DNA from: VRUE01 sp963780815
GTDB taxonomy: Bacteria > Actinomycetota > Thermoleophilia > Solirubrobacterales > 70-9
Assembly (NCBI GenBank): GCA_963780815.1
Contig: CAWADG010000011.1
Coordinates: forward strand, 1 to 64,000
Length of the DNA stretch: 64,000 bases
Direction of reading: 5' to 3'
Made by a program: the position numbers and the translations under genes. The notes beneath the pieces were generated by a model. The model was not told the DNA's origin, ran no database searches, and saw nothing but the letters and a program-made list of their open reading frames with translations. Below are positions 45,301-53,864 of this stretch, piece by piece; within the stretch, counting starts at the first letter, position 1; the number at the start of each line of letters is the position of its first letter.

Positions 45301-45386
45301 ACTCGGCGGGAATCGCCTCGGCGACGATGCGCCGCCCCGTGCGGGTGGGCATACACGCAAGCGTGATGTTGCCGGCCGATGCCTGA
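42378..45386 (+). CDS. Large uncharacterised protein with central membrane hairpin, operon gene 2
   Basis: 1002 aa, ATG overlapping the previous stop. N-terminal half: 'EFDHPDFPWLFTPVKENGDR', 'LRPWVALIALADGEYDEAKE', 'SRLLCPRRLDPSTHYTAFVV', 'GWVHQLNLDPRNRAIAGFGS', a conserved block I have seen in unnamed actinobacterial and cyanobacterial proteins. Residues about 544-590 ('RWLVIAVAVGLLALFVALAL' and 'LVVVLIILLLLALLWRL') form two tightly spaced membrane helices, then an Arg cluster. The C-terminal part contains 'GLNHEMAKQLLWAEYPTDQR', GSYFRQFWD. It may anchor the complex in the membrane; this is inference. Confidence 0.65.
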   Translation: MSDVPAKYDFISYVRRGAAADLDVADDPTQPVPYRGKLDVDVYVESSGGGQTQTDKASANVRVHGPIDVVGIDPRHVIRTEPWDATPGFEPNYLAGIEFDHPDFPWLFTPVKENGDRLRPWVALIALADGEYDEAKEPPGPLPVISVNVPAIAKLPDLADSWAWAHAQVAGGVGAGTLDQILEVDPGRATSRLLCPRRLDPSTHYTAFVVPAFEHGRLAGLGQKIAVAPGATTDVAWHGDETSPLELPVYHRFAFRTSESGDFESLVRELVPRELAAEVGIRDMDVDQPGWGLPGAGGPLGLSGALRSVSSQDTNWSGQQRDTFRTALANAINEGDTTQAGDPKLVPPLYGRWHAARSRVSTTLHGWVHQLNLDPRNRAIAGFGSRVVLDQRSNLMASAWDQVAGIDAANETLRQAQLARGSSKQVMAKHLADAGASMVMSITGPVQYRLRASPRTVAAEVARSALPPSSLSPAFRRLVRAGGALRRRQGATSRDALALVERLARGDLRPRRNPRPGGLRTLDDAAEEVGTSTLEGFLQRLTHLPRWLVIAVAVGLLALFVALALLVSWIVALLVVVLIILLLLALLWRLRRIPGVVSGPGLTIDEMTPGGVADASPRPGFQVVPGQRPGADQPDPQGTDSSDAAGFREAAGKIAEVLQAVPEDPDDPDPLDLEGMAGTVLGALDPDLTVPARIGAIVSVDSELWDPDDPLEPIMAAPEFRQPMYAALRDISQDLLLPGMELVEPNTVAVLETNEAFIEAYMVGLNHEMAKQLLWAEYPTDQRGSYFRQFWDVAGYVRRPSDPNDDDALREQLRDIPPIHRWSHGPLLGEHPNRTDIVPGNLVLLIRGELLRRYPNAVIYATEAVLDAQGRRALGAAQKQPLFRGTLTPDVTFFGFDLDAPTASGDGGGEGWFFVFEPPPSEPRFGFEPAAAEAPSVSDWNDLSWSNFAADPTTLVNAPVTAPTGLEAGLTWPTHSAGIASATMRRPVRVGIHASVMLPADA

Positions 45387-48300
45387 CGGGATCGACACCA
45401 GCGGCGGCAGCGGCGTGGCGCTCCCCGGCGTCCCGGTCCTGTTGCTGCCCGTTCGCCTCGAGACGCGCTTCGCCGACGGCGCCGGGGGTCGCGAGCTGTG
45501 GTTGCGCGTGTTCCCAGACCAGATCTCGATCGACACCCACGAGCCGGAGCTGTCCGAGGCGGAGGTCAAGGAGGTCGAGCGCTACTGGCAGGACCTCTGG
45601 CGAGTGGGAACGGCGGACGACGCCGACGAGCGACCTCCATGGCGCACGCTGGCGGCCAAGTTCGGGGCGACCCGCGCCGCGTGGATCGTCCAGGCACATG
45701 CGCCGACCAATCCCGGTGACCGACCCGACGAACCCACGGACGCGGACCAGCCGCTTCCATCGGAGCCGGCATTCGACCAGCCTGCGGCCGCCGCGCTCCG
45801 CGAGTCCTCCTGGTCGCGGGCGCCCTACGCGGCGGGGCTGCCCGCAAGATGGACCGCGCTGGTGCGGGCGCCCGACGGCAGCGCGCGGCTCGTGGCCTTC
45901 GACAATCCGATCGACAAGCCGCTCGCCGTAGGCCCCGACCCGCAGGCGCAGCCGGAAGGGCTCGACCCGCGCGACCTCCAGGCAACCGAGGAGTTGCGCT
46001 GGATGACCGACTTCGACACCGCCGTCGCCCGCGGGATGGCGCAGCGGATCCCGTTGACCGTCGCGGAGTCCCAGCTCGTGCGGGAGCTGCTCGTGATCGG
46101 CATGCCGGACCCTCACCCGGCTGGCGGGCCGGTGGTGACGACACACGCAACCGCCCCGCCGCCGACGACGGACCGCCTCGAGCTCGAGGCGCTGATCGAT
46201 GCGCACCGCTACACCGACGGCATCGCCTTCGTGCGTCAGGGCACACCCACCAACAACAGCGGCGACGCGCCCTCGGGCTGGAGCCGGCAGGACCCCGGGT
46301 ATGAGCGCAGCTTCCGGGTCGAGCGGGCGATCGCCCCCGACCTCGACGACGGCGCGGCGGTGGCCTACGCGCTCGGCATCTCCGGGTCGAAGCTCGAGCG
46401 TGTGGAACGCGCCGACGCCAGCGAGCAGTCAGATGCGCAGGCAATGGGCGTGGCGCTCTGGCCCTCCACCGCCGGCTACTTCCTGCGCGAGATGCTGGGA
46501 CCGGCGGTCACGCGCGCGGACGAGGAGGCGGCGCGCCGCTGGTTCCGCGACCTGGTCCGGCCGCGGGGCCCTCTGCCGGCACTGCGTGTGGGTGCGCAGC
46601 CGTACGGCATCCTGCCCGTCACTTCGCTCGCGCACCGGAGCGAAAAGCGATCGACCCGGCTGCGGTCGCACCTCGCGGACTTTCTCGATCGGGCGCTCCC
46701 GAGCTGGATCACGAGCGCCGAGCAGGGACCATTCGTGGGCAAGCCGGGCGGAGAGGAGACCGAACACCTCGCGGGGCTGCTCCGGATGGACGCCGCCTCG
46801 CAGAGCTTTCGAGGGAGGCACGCGCTCGGCAGCGACTTCCTCGACTATTTCGGCGCGTTCGTACGGGTGGACGGCGTCGAAGAAGAGCTTGCTGCCGAGT
46901 ACTCCTGGGTGACCCAGCTCCTCGCGGGGTTCGGAATCTCCGAGGACGTGCGCGCCGACTACATCTCGCTCTCCTCCAAGGACGGGCAGGTGAAGATGCC
47001 CACCGTGCAGGACGAGCCGCTCTCGGAGGATGACGGCCTCGCCGGGGCGACCAACTACATCTCCTGGCTCGCCGCCGCCCCGGTGCTCGGCGTGCGCGAC
47101 ATGACGGCCTATCCGGGTGGAGCCCCGCCGAAGTCGCTGCTGTTCAACGTGCTGCGCCAGTCCGTCTTGCTCGAGAATGCGGCCCGCGCGTTCGAGGCGC
47201 TTCGCTGGGCCGGGGAGGTCAGCTACTACCTGAGCGAGGAGGAATTCATCGGATTCGACTCGGCCGACGAGAGGATGACGCCGTGGGAGGCGCTCGAACG
47301 GCCGGTCGCGGGACTCACTAACGGCGCCGAAACGATCGCCGAATACCTGGATGCGCATCGCGGCCAGCCCGGCCCTTCCGAGGCGGACGACGTCCGCTTC
47401 GACCGCCTCAACGAGCTCTACGCGGCGCTCGGAGCGCTCGCGGGGGTTCCCACCGCGGAGCTCGAGCGGCTTTTCGTGGAGACGATGGACACATTCAGTC
47501 ACAGGCTCGACCCATGGGTCACCTCGTTTGCGACCGACCTCCTCCGCGACATTCGCGGCTCCGGTGTCGGTGAGATCAGGCTTGGTGCCTACGGCTGCGT
47601 CGGGCCGATCGCACCCTCACCACTGGGGACGCCCGTGACCGGCGACGAGCTCGCGGCCGTCACCGACCTCGACGCCGCCTGGCAGGCGCGCCATCCCGGC
47701 GAGCAGGCCCCCTCCTCGCCACTCGAGCCACGGGGAGAGAGCGGCGGCTTCATCCACGCCCCGTCGGCGTCGCAGGCCGCCGCCGCGGCGGTGCTTCGCA
47801 GCGGGTACCTGGAGAACCTCGACTCGACGGATGGCGCGCAGCTCGCGATCGACCTGTCGTCGGACAGGGTCCGCACCGCGATGTATCTCCTCGATGGCGT
47901 GCGGGAGGGGCAGCCGATCGGCGCGCTGCTCGGATACCGATTCGAGCGGGCGCTCCACGAGAGTGGCCAGGACGGATACATCCAGGACTTCCGCGACCGA
48001 TTCCCGATCGTGGCGAACAAGCTGACCCAGCCCGGCGCCGCAACCGAGGAGGTCGCGGCGGAAAACGTCGTCGACGGGCTGGCACTGCAGCGCGCCGCGT
48101 CCTCGGAGGGCGGTCTCGACTGGCCCGACGTGCTGCCGCAGGATGTGAGCGATGCGATCGACGACCTGACACAGGCCTTCGACTCGATCGCCGACCTATC
48201 GATGGCCGAGAGTGTGTTCCAGCTCGTGCAGGGGAATTACGGTCGCGGCGGAGCGATCCTCGATGCCGTCTCACGCGGCGACCGGCCGCCGGAGCCGCAG

Positions 48301-49845
48301 GTGGTGCGCACCCCACGACGGAGCACGACGGTGGTCCACCGGGTGCTCCTCCTGCTGACCGACCCACCGGCGCGAGATGCTTCCTGGCCCGGCGGCACTC
48401 GTCCCAGGGCGCTGGCCGAGCCGCGGCTGGACGCCTGGCTCACCACGCGGCTTCCCTCGAATGCCTCCTGCACGGTGGATTACACCGGAGGCAGCGTGTC
48501 CGTCGCCTTGTCCGACATCGACCTGGGCCCGCTCGACCTGGTGCCACTGGCGGAGCTCGCGGAGGATCCGGTGGGCTCCGAGCTGGAGCAGCGGATCCTG
48601 ATCGCCGCCGGAGAGCTGCTCGCCGCCGCCGGGGTGGCCGCGCCCGGAGAGCTAACGGTGCGGTTCGAGCAGCCCGTGGCGGGAGACCTTCCGTTCGCGT
48701 CGCTCCTCACATGCGTTCGCGCTGCGCGGGACCTGATCGGCTGGGCGCGGCCACTGGAGCCCGCCGACCTGGTGGAGCCGGAGCGCCGAGCGGGCGCCGA
48801 CGAGAACCTGCGAGCCGACCTGACCCGGCTCCAGGACGCGCTCACCGCGATCTCCGACCTCGCCGACGAAGTGAACGGCTCGCTGGTCGACGACGCGAAA
48901 CGACTGGCTGCGAACCCCGCCGACGTGGGCGCGCTCACCGACGCATGGACGCATCTGCTGGAGGCGAGCGCCTATGGCGTCGATGCCGCGTTGCCGCGCT
49001 CCGAAGAGGGCGTCGAGCTGGCCGAGCAGGCGACGCGGGCAGCGGAGTTGCTGAGGGTGCGAATCGACGCCGTGGACGCGCTTCCGGCGCTGCCCGCGGC
49101 TCCCACCCGCGCGGAGCAGCGCGACCGCCTCGTGGGAGGGCTTCAGGCGATATTCGGAGAAGGCTTCCCGGTCCTGCCCGAGTTCGTTCCGGTCGACGGC
49201 CCTGGCTTCGAGGCGGCGTTGGGCGAGTCGACGTCGCTCCTCTCCGGCGGCGACGACCAGGAGCGGGCTCGCTGGGTGCAGCGGCTCACACACGTGCGCC
49301 CGGCGATCTCGCGCCTCGACGCGCTCGATACCTGCGCCCAGGTGGCTGCGGGCTCCGACCCGCTCGAGTTGACGATCGGGCAGCTGCCGGAGGTGGACAC
49401 GAGCGGGGGAGCACCTGCCGACCGCTGGGTGGCACTGCCGTTCGCCGCCGGCGAGCGCGCGCCCGCCGACGGCCTCGTCGCCTTCGAGACGATCCTCCCG
49501 GCCGCCGGGTACGACCCGACCGCGGTCCACACGGGATTGATGATCGATGAGTGGCCGGAGCGAATTCCCGGAACCGAGGAGTCCACCGGGATCGCCTTCC
49601 ACTACGACCAGCCGACCGCTCGGGCGCCGCAGTCGCTGCTGGTCGCGGTGCCGCCCGACCCGGCGACGGCCTGGAGCGAGGAGGGGCTGTTCGAGGTACT
49701 GCTCGAGACCCTCGATCTCGCTCGGGCGCGCACGGTCACCCTCGACACATTGGTGGAGGGCGGTCAGGTGCTGCCGATGACCTACTTCGCCTTCAACCCC
49801 GATGGGGACACGGTGTCGTTCGACTACCTCGGGCGGATGATGTAG
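45379..49845 (+). CDS. Giant uncharacterised protein, operon gene 3
   Basis: 1488 aa, ATG overlapping gene 2 by 8 nt. Opening block 'VPVLLLPVRLETRFADGAGG', 'LWLRVFPDQISIDTHEPEL' is a conserved signature of an unnamed family. Later segments: 'LPALRVGAQPYGILPVTSLA' (about 395-415), 'AATNYISWL'-like Ala-rich region, a long helical central part (about 560-1000) and 'PADRWVALPFA' plus 'GIAFHYDQPTARAPQSLLVA' near the end. No signal peptide, membrane helix or enzymatic motif found. It is the largest gene of the operon; a scaffold role is conceivable. Confidence 0.65.
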   Translation: MPDGIDTSGGSGVALPGVPVLLLPVRLETRFADGAGGRELWLRVFPDQISIDTHEPELSEAEVKEVERYWQDLWRVGTADDADERPPWRTLAAKFGATRAAWIVQAHAPTNPGDRPDEPTDADQPLPSEPAFDQPAAAALRESSWSRAPYAAGLPARWTALVRAPDGSARLVAFDNPIDKPLAVGPDPQAQPEGLDPRDLQATEELRWMTDFDTAVARGMAQRIPLTVAESQLVRELLVIGMPDPHPAGGPVVTTHATAPPPTTDRLELEALIDAHRYTDGIAFVRQGTPTNNSGDAPSGWSRQDPGYERSFRVERAIAPDLDDGAAVAYALGISGSKLERVERADASEQSDAQAMGVALWPSTAGYFLREMLGPAVTRADEEAARRWFRDLVRPRGPLPALRVGAQPYGILPVTSLAHRSEKRSTRLRSHLADFLDRALPSWITSAEQGPFVGKPGGEETEHLAGLLRMDAASQSFRGRHALGSDFLDYFGAFVRVDGVEEELAAEYSWVTQLLAGFGISEDVRADYISLSSKDGQVKMPTVQDEPLSEDDGLAGATNYISWLAAAPVLGVRDMTAYPGGAPPKSLLFNVLRQSVLLENAARAFEALRWAGEVSYYLSEEEFIGFDSADERMTPWEALERPVAGLTNGAETIAEYLDAHRGQPGPSEADDVRFDRLNELYAALGALAGVPTAELERLFVETMDTFSHRLDPWVTSFATDLLRDIRGSGVGEIRLGAYGCVGPIAPSPLGTPVTGDELAAVTDLDAAWQARHPGEQAPSSPLEPRGESGGFIHAPSASQAAAAAVLRSGYLENLDSTDGAQLAIDLSSDRVRTAMYLLDGVREGQPIGALLGYRFERALHESGQDGYIQDFRDRFPIVANKLTQPGAATEEVAAENVVDGLALQRAASSEGGLDWPDVLPQDVSDAIDDLTQAFDSIADLSMAESVFQLVQGNYGRGGAILDAVSRGDRPPEPQVVRTPRRSTTVVHRVLLLLTDPPARDASWPGGTRPRALAEPRLDAWLTTRLPSNASCTVDYTGGSVSVALSDIDLGPLDLVPLAELAEDPVGSELEQRILIAAGELLAAAGVAAPGELTVRFEQPVAGDLPFASLLTCVRAARDLIGWARPLEPADLVEPERRAGADENLRADLTRLQDALTAISDLADEVNGSLVDDAKRLAANPADVGALTDAWTHLLEASAYGVDAALPRSEEGVELAEQATRAAELLRVRIDAVDALPALPAAPTRAEQRDRLVGGLQAIFGEGFPVLPEFVPVDGPGFEAALGESTSLLSGGDDQERARWVQRLTHVRPAISRLDALDTCAQVAAGSDPLELTIGQLPEVDTSGGAPADRWVALPFAAGERAPADGLVAFETILPAAGYDPTAVHTGLMIDEWPERIPGTEESTGIAFHYDQPTARAPQSLLVAVPPDPATAWSEEGLFEVLLETLDLARARTVTLDTLVEGGQVLPMTYFAFNPDGDTVSFDYLGRMM

Positions 49846-51573
49846 GTGGCGTCGGTAACCATCTGGACCAGGCTCGAGCCGCGCTCCGGTGTCGCTGCCG
49901 CGCCGCCAGGTGAGCCACAGCCCGACCAGTTCGCGCTCGCCCTCCAGGCACGGGTGCGGGATCCGTTGTGGATGCTCGCGCGGCAATGGCAGGTCGGCGA
50001 GCTGCGCGGGGAGGACGGCGGGTCGTTGGTCCAGGCGACGATCCGCACCGAGTCGGCGCCGCTGACCAGCTACCGGCCCTCGCTGTCGGGGGCGGGCGGG
50101 CCGCTCGACCCGGAGGTGCCGCTGGAGGCGCATGTGGAACGCAAGCCGGTGGAGCTCGGACTGCGTGGAGCCGTGCAGCTCGGCCTGCGCTTCGAGGTGC
50201 TGCTGCCGACCGCCCAACTAGGGGCCTTTCGGAACGAGTACGCGATCGACGCGACCGCACCGGCGGATGAGCTCCCGAGCATTGAGGCAGCGCGGTTCCG
50301 GGATCTCGTCGCGGGCTCGACGGTGGATGGCAACGCCATCTATCAGGCGATCGTCGACAACGCGACCGATCTGACGCAGGTGCCCCCGCTTCCGGCGCTC
50401 GGGCTTTCGCAGACCGACGAGGGCGCCGTGGTGACGGCGCTCGAAGCCTTCCGCGACTACCGCCGATCCCTCTACAGCGAGCCCGATGGGGACTCGGCCT
50501 GGGATGCGCAGCGGCTCGGCTACGAGTTCTCGGTCGGCTCCGAGAGCGACGCCGGCGACTTGCGCCTGGACGGGACCGATTTCGGCGGCGGGTACCTGGA
50601 CTGGTACTCGTTCTCCGCCACCGAGGCGACGCTCGGCGGCGGCCAGACCGCCCAGGCCGCCGACGCAGAGTGGTCCTTCCTGCCGAACAACGTGTCGTTC
50701 CCGGGAATGCCGAACCCCCGCTGGTGGCAGTTCGAGGACGGGCGCACCGACTTCGGCCGCACCGACGTGCAAAGCGTGGACCTGGCCAAGCTCGTTGTCA
50801 TGCAGTTCGCGCTCGTGGCCGGCGACGAGTGGTTCATGCTGCCGCTCCCGCTTGCGAGCGCATCGCTGAGCCGTGTCCGGCTGCTGGTAGTGACGGACAC
50901 CTTCGGGGTGAGGACTGTGATTCGGCCGACGGGCGAGTTGCCGATGCCGAGCGGTGCCAACCCCTGGGAGATGTTCACGGTGTCGGGGACCGCCGGAGAC
51001 GTCCTCCTGCATCCGCCCACCGTCACCGACGTCCTCGACGGTTCCGAGCTCGAGCAGGTCGCGTTCGTCCGTGACGAGATGGCAGCGGTCGGTTGGGGGA
51101 TCGAGCGCGTGCTGCAGGGTCCCATGGACGCTCCGCTTGACGGATACGAGCCTTGGCGGCTTCGGCTCGAGGCCGAACCTCCCCCTCCACCACGGCAGCG
51201 AACGCCCGGCGGCCCGGCGGCCCGGTACGTGGCGGGCACGACGGTGCCGGACAACTGGATCCCGCTGCTGCCGGAGCCGAATGGCCCGCGGTCGTTCCTG
51301 TTCCGGCGGGGGGCGATGGAGATCCCCGACCCGGCCGGCAACCTCGACCCCGTCTACGCGCGCGGACAGCTCCTCGAGCCCGAGCGCTCGCCCTACTACG
51401 TCTACCAGGAGGCGATTCCCCGTGCCGGAGTCCTGGCTTCGCGCAGCATCCGCCGCACGCGATGGGTCAACGGCGACACCGTCGTCTGGGAGGCCAGACG
51501 CGTCAAGTCGGGCCGAGGCGAGGGTTCGTCGGGTCTCGCGTTCGACCTGGTCGAGGACCTGACAGGACCTTGA
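49846..51573 (+). CDS. Large uncharacterised protein, operon gene 4
   Basis: 575 aa, GTG at 49846 directly abutting the TAG of gene 3. 'QARVRDPLWMLARQWQVGEL', RGEDGGSLVQA (residues about 30-65) is a highly conserved-looking signature that I associate with the same unnamed gene cluster elsewhere. Middle: 'PNNVSFPGMPNPRWWQFEDG', 'MQFALVAGDEWFMLPLPLAS'; end: 'ERSPYYVYQEAIPRAGVLAS', RSIRRTRWVNGDTVVWEARR. Soluble, Trp-rich. It appears to be the last gene of the operon; a decayed gene follows on the opposite strand. Confidence 0.65.
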   Translation: MASVTIWTRLEPRSGVAAAPPGEPQPDQFALALQARVRDPLWMLARQWQVGELRGEDGGSLVQATIRTESAPLTSYRPSLSGAGGPLDPEVPLEAHVERKPVELGLRGAVQLGLRFEVLLPTAQLGAFRNEYAIDATAPADELPSIEAARFRDLVAGSTVDGNAIYQAIVDNATDLTQVPPLPALGLSQTDEGAVVTALEAFRDYRRSLYSEPDGDSAWDAQRLGYEFSVGSESDAGDLRLDGTDFGGGYLDWYSFSATEATLGGGQTAQAADAEWSFLPNNVSFPGMPNPRWWQFEDGRTDFGRTDVQSVDLAKLVVMQFALVAGDEWFMLPLPLASASLSRVRLLVVTDTFGVRTVIRPTGELPMPSGANPWEMFTVSGTAGDVLLHPPTVTDVLDGSELEQVAFVRDEMAAVGWGIERVLQGPMDAPLDGYEPWRLRLEAEPPPPPRQRTPGGPAARYVAGTTVPDNWIPLLPEPNGPRSFLFRRGAMEIPDPAGNLDPVYARGQLLEPERSPYYVYQEAIPRAGVLASRSIRRTRWVNGDTVVWEARRVKSGRGEGSSGLAFDLVEDLTGP

Positions 51574-51608
51574 TAGCTGACCGCCGAGCGGCCCCGCCCC
51601 GAGTCGGC

Positions 51609-51947
51609 CTATCGACCTGTGGTCGGCTGGAGGAGCCGCACGGGAAGCAAGCGTGTGACCTTGCCGCCGTTCGCGGGGTGGAAGACGATCTTCAGCGTCA
51701 TTTCAGATGGCCTCTACGGCGCAGTTCCCGCTTCGCCCGACCTATCGGATGGAGAGGGAGCTGCCCGGGATAGTCGAAGTACTGGGCGTCGTCGCGGATG
51801 CGCACGCTCTTGAGTCCGGGAGCCGAGATGTGGACGACGCCCGGGCTTCGTACCTCATACCAGAGGTGCGCGGCCGTCCGGCGCCGCGCCTGGACGACGC
51901 CGAAGACTTCGAGCCTTTTCAGGCGGACGGTGCTCTCGCAGCCGCCA
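51609..51947 (-). pseudogene. 3' remnant of a secreted beta-domain protein, frameshifted
   Basis: Minus strand: 'RLKRLEVFGVVQARRRTAAH', 'SPGVVHISAPGLKSVRIRDD', then a TGA at 51703-51705; the overlapping frame continues TLKIVFHPANGGKVTR and ends at 51609. The ending resembles the Ig-like C-terminal domains of Thermoleophilia exported proteins. Its 5' side stops at the VOC remnant, so a junction lies near 51947-51978. Confidence 0.5.
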
Positions 51948-51977
51948 TGCGAGTCGGTCCGGTCGACGCCCGAGTTG

Positions 51978-52262
51978 CGCCTGAGCGAGGGCTCGCCACG
52001 GATCCTGCTCGCCGATCAGCTTGAAGGGGAGGCGCCGATTCTCGTCTACCGAGTGGGCGACCTCGATTCAACGCTCGCAGAGCTCGAGCGGCGCGGTCTA
52101 GGGCTGGAGGGGCAATTCGGCATTCCCCACGGACCATGCGCTGCGGTGCGTTCCCCGGGTGGGCACCGCCTCGCCCTTTACGAGCTGACACGCCCCCAAG
52201 CCGACGAGCATCTTGCGGGCCGGCACGACTTCGGGCCAGGCCGGACAGGCTCTGCTAGCTAG
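51978..52262 (+). pseudogene. C-terminal remnant of a VOC family gene
   Basis: 'RLSEGSPRILLADQLEGEAP', 'ILVYRVGDLDSTLAELERRG', IPHGPCAAVRSPGGHRLALY are the second half of a VOC protein; the N-terminal module is missing. It lies just inside the right border (C3) of the island. Confidence 0.65.
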
Positions 52263-52301
52263 CAGCAACTCGGTTCTCAGCGGCCCAAGTGTCCCGGATC
52301 C

Positions 52302-52446
<145 letters not shown>

Positions 52447-52462
52447 AATTGGCACCCACCGA

Positions 52463-52618
52463 GTGGTACCGCTTTGGTACCGGATGCATCGTCCGATACG
52501 TCCGATGAGTCCAGATCGGGGGACAGGAGGGACGCATGGGACACGTAGGGACGCATCTGACAGACCTGTCCGCCGGCTGGGGCCGAGCGGTCGCCGGTTC
52601 AAATCCGGCCTCCCCGAT
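52463..52618 (+). repeat. A10: full tRNA-Pro-half element in tandem behind C3
   Basis: GGTACCGCTTTGGTACC, three GTCC and four GGGAC boxes at 9-10 bp phase, tRNA-Pro half ending 52618. It starts only 17 bp after C3. The same C-then-A order recurs at 57881-58092. Confidence 0.85.
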
Positions 52619-52785
52619 CTTCGAGAGTCGGCTGGGCGCCGATCCTGCTGGCGGTCTGCTGTCTCCGCGAGCAATGCCGTGCCGGCGTTGCTTGTGGCCA
52701 CGGTCGTTCTTCCTCCGTCGCGACCTGGCTGGCAGGTGATCGTCGAGAAGCCTATCTAGCCAGGTGTGCTCAAACGATCCCGTCC

Positions 52786-53601
52786 TCATTGCGACGGCTG
52801 GGCGCCGGGGGCCGTGCGTCGTAGCCGCCACGGCTCGCGCAACGCCGCAACGGAATGTGCCCGCGAGAGGTCGCCGTTGTCGACCAGCTGATCGAGAACG
52901 TGGAGCTGACGGCGGCGCGCAAGCTGCGGATGGCGCTTGGGGTCATAGGCGGTTGGCGCCTGCGGCAGGCCGGCAAGCAGGCTCGCCTGGCTCCAGCTGA
53001 GACGGCGGGGAGAGACGCCAAAGTAGCCATGGGCGGCGGCGACGTCGCCCCAGTAGCCATTCCCGTAGTACACCGAGTTCAAGTACATGCTGAGAATGCG
53101 GTCTTTCGAATAGTGCAGTGAGAGCTCGACGGCCAGCCCGATCTCTTCGAGCGTGCCGCCGAGGCCGCCGCCGTGCGGGTAGAGGCTCTTGGCGAGCTGC
53201 TGGCCGATTGTGCTCCCGCCGGGGTCCCCACGTCGCTGAAGGAGGGCCAGCGCCGCCCGTCCGGCCCCGTCGGCGATGTCGACGGCGACGTTGGAGTAGA
53301 AGTTCTCGTCCTCGACCGCGACGACTGCTCGGCCCAGACGAGCGGGCGGTTGCACCGGGCCGGGAATCCCGCCGTGGGCGGCGAGGATCGCCCGCACGCG
53401 GGCTTCGGCATCGCCGACACCGGGGAGGCTGGAGAGGTAGACGGCGCCTGCAACGCCGAGCGCCACGATCGACGCCGCAAGGCAGGCGACGCTCCTCAGC
53501 ACCCACCTGCGCAGGCGGTGACGCCCGGCTGGGCCTGCGTGGATTGAGGACGGCAGCACCCCTTCATTCGGTGTGGGTGTTCGCCGGTGGGTGGTCATCA
53601 C
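52786..53601 (-). CDS. Monofunctional peptidoglycan glycosyltransferase (GT51)
   Basis: 271 aa. One N-terminal membrane helix ('SVACLAASIVALGVAGAVYL', about residues 36-56), then the GT51 motifs: VVAVEDENFYSN (motif 1, catalytic Glu), GGSTIGQQLAKSLY (motif 2), 'EEIGLAVELSLHYSKDRILS' (motif 3/4 region) and 'YLNSVYYGNG' (motif 5). It polymerises lipid II glycan strands outside the membrane. No transpeptidase domain, so an MtgA-like enzyme, slightly diverged in motif 1 (YSN instead of xxH). Confidence 0.88.
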   Translation of the reverse strand: MMTTHRRTPTPNEGVLPSSIHAGPAGRHRLRRWVLRSVACLAASIVALGVAGAVYLSSLPGVGDAEARVRAILAAHGGIPGPVQPPARLGRAVVAVEDENFYSNVAVDIADGAGRAALALLQRRGDPGGSTIGQQLAKSLYPHGGGLGGTLEEIGLAVELSLHYSKDRILSMYLNSVYYGNGYWGDVAAAHGYFGVSPRRLSWSQASLLAGLPQAPTAYDPKRHPQLARRRQLHVLDQLVDNGDLSRAHSVAALREPWRLRRTAPGAQPSQ

Positions 53602-53864
53602 CCCGACTACAGCACTAGCGCCTGAACGGAGGATGTGAGTCTCACGAATCTCTCATCTGAGATAACTTCGTCTGTCGTCTCAACTGCCATGCGCGTATCG
53701 GTTGTCTCGAGGGTGAGGTCAAGATGGTGGCGCTGATCCCCCGCGCTGTCACGTCGAGGAGGGACTCGTGATCGACATCGCGAAAACCCGCTCCAGGCCT
53801 TTTTAGCTTCCCTTAGTGGCGCCTTCAGGTTTGGCTCATCTCGGCTGCCGATGCTCGCGAAGGA

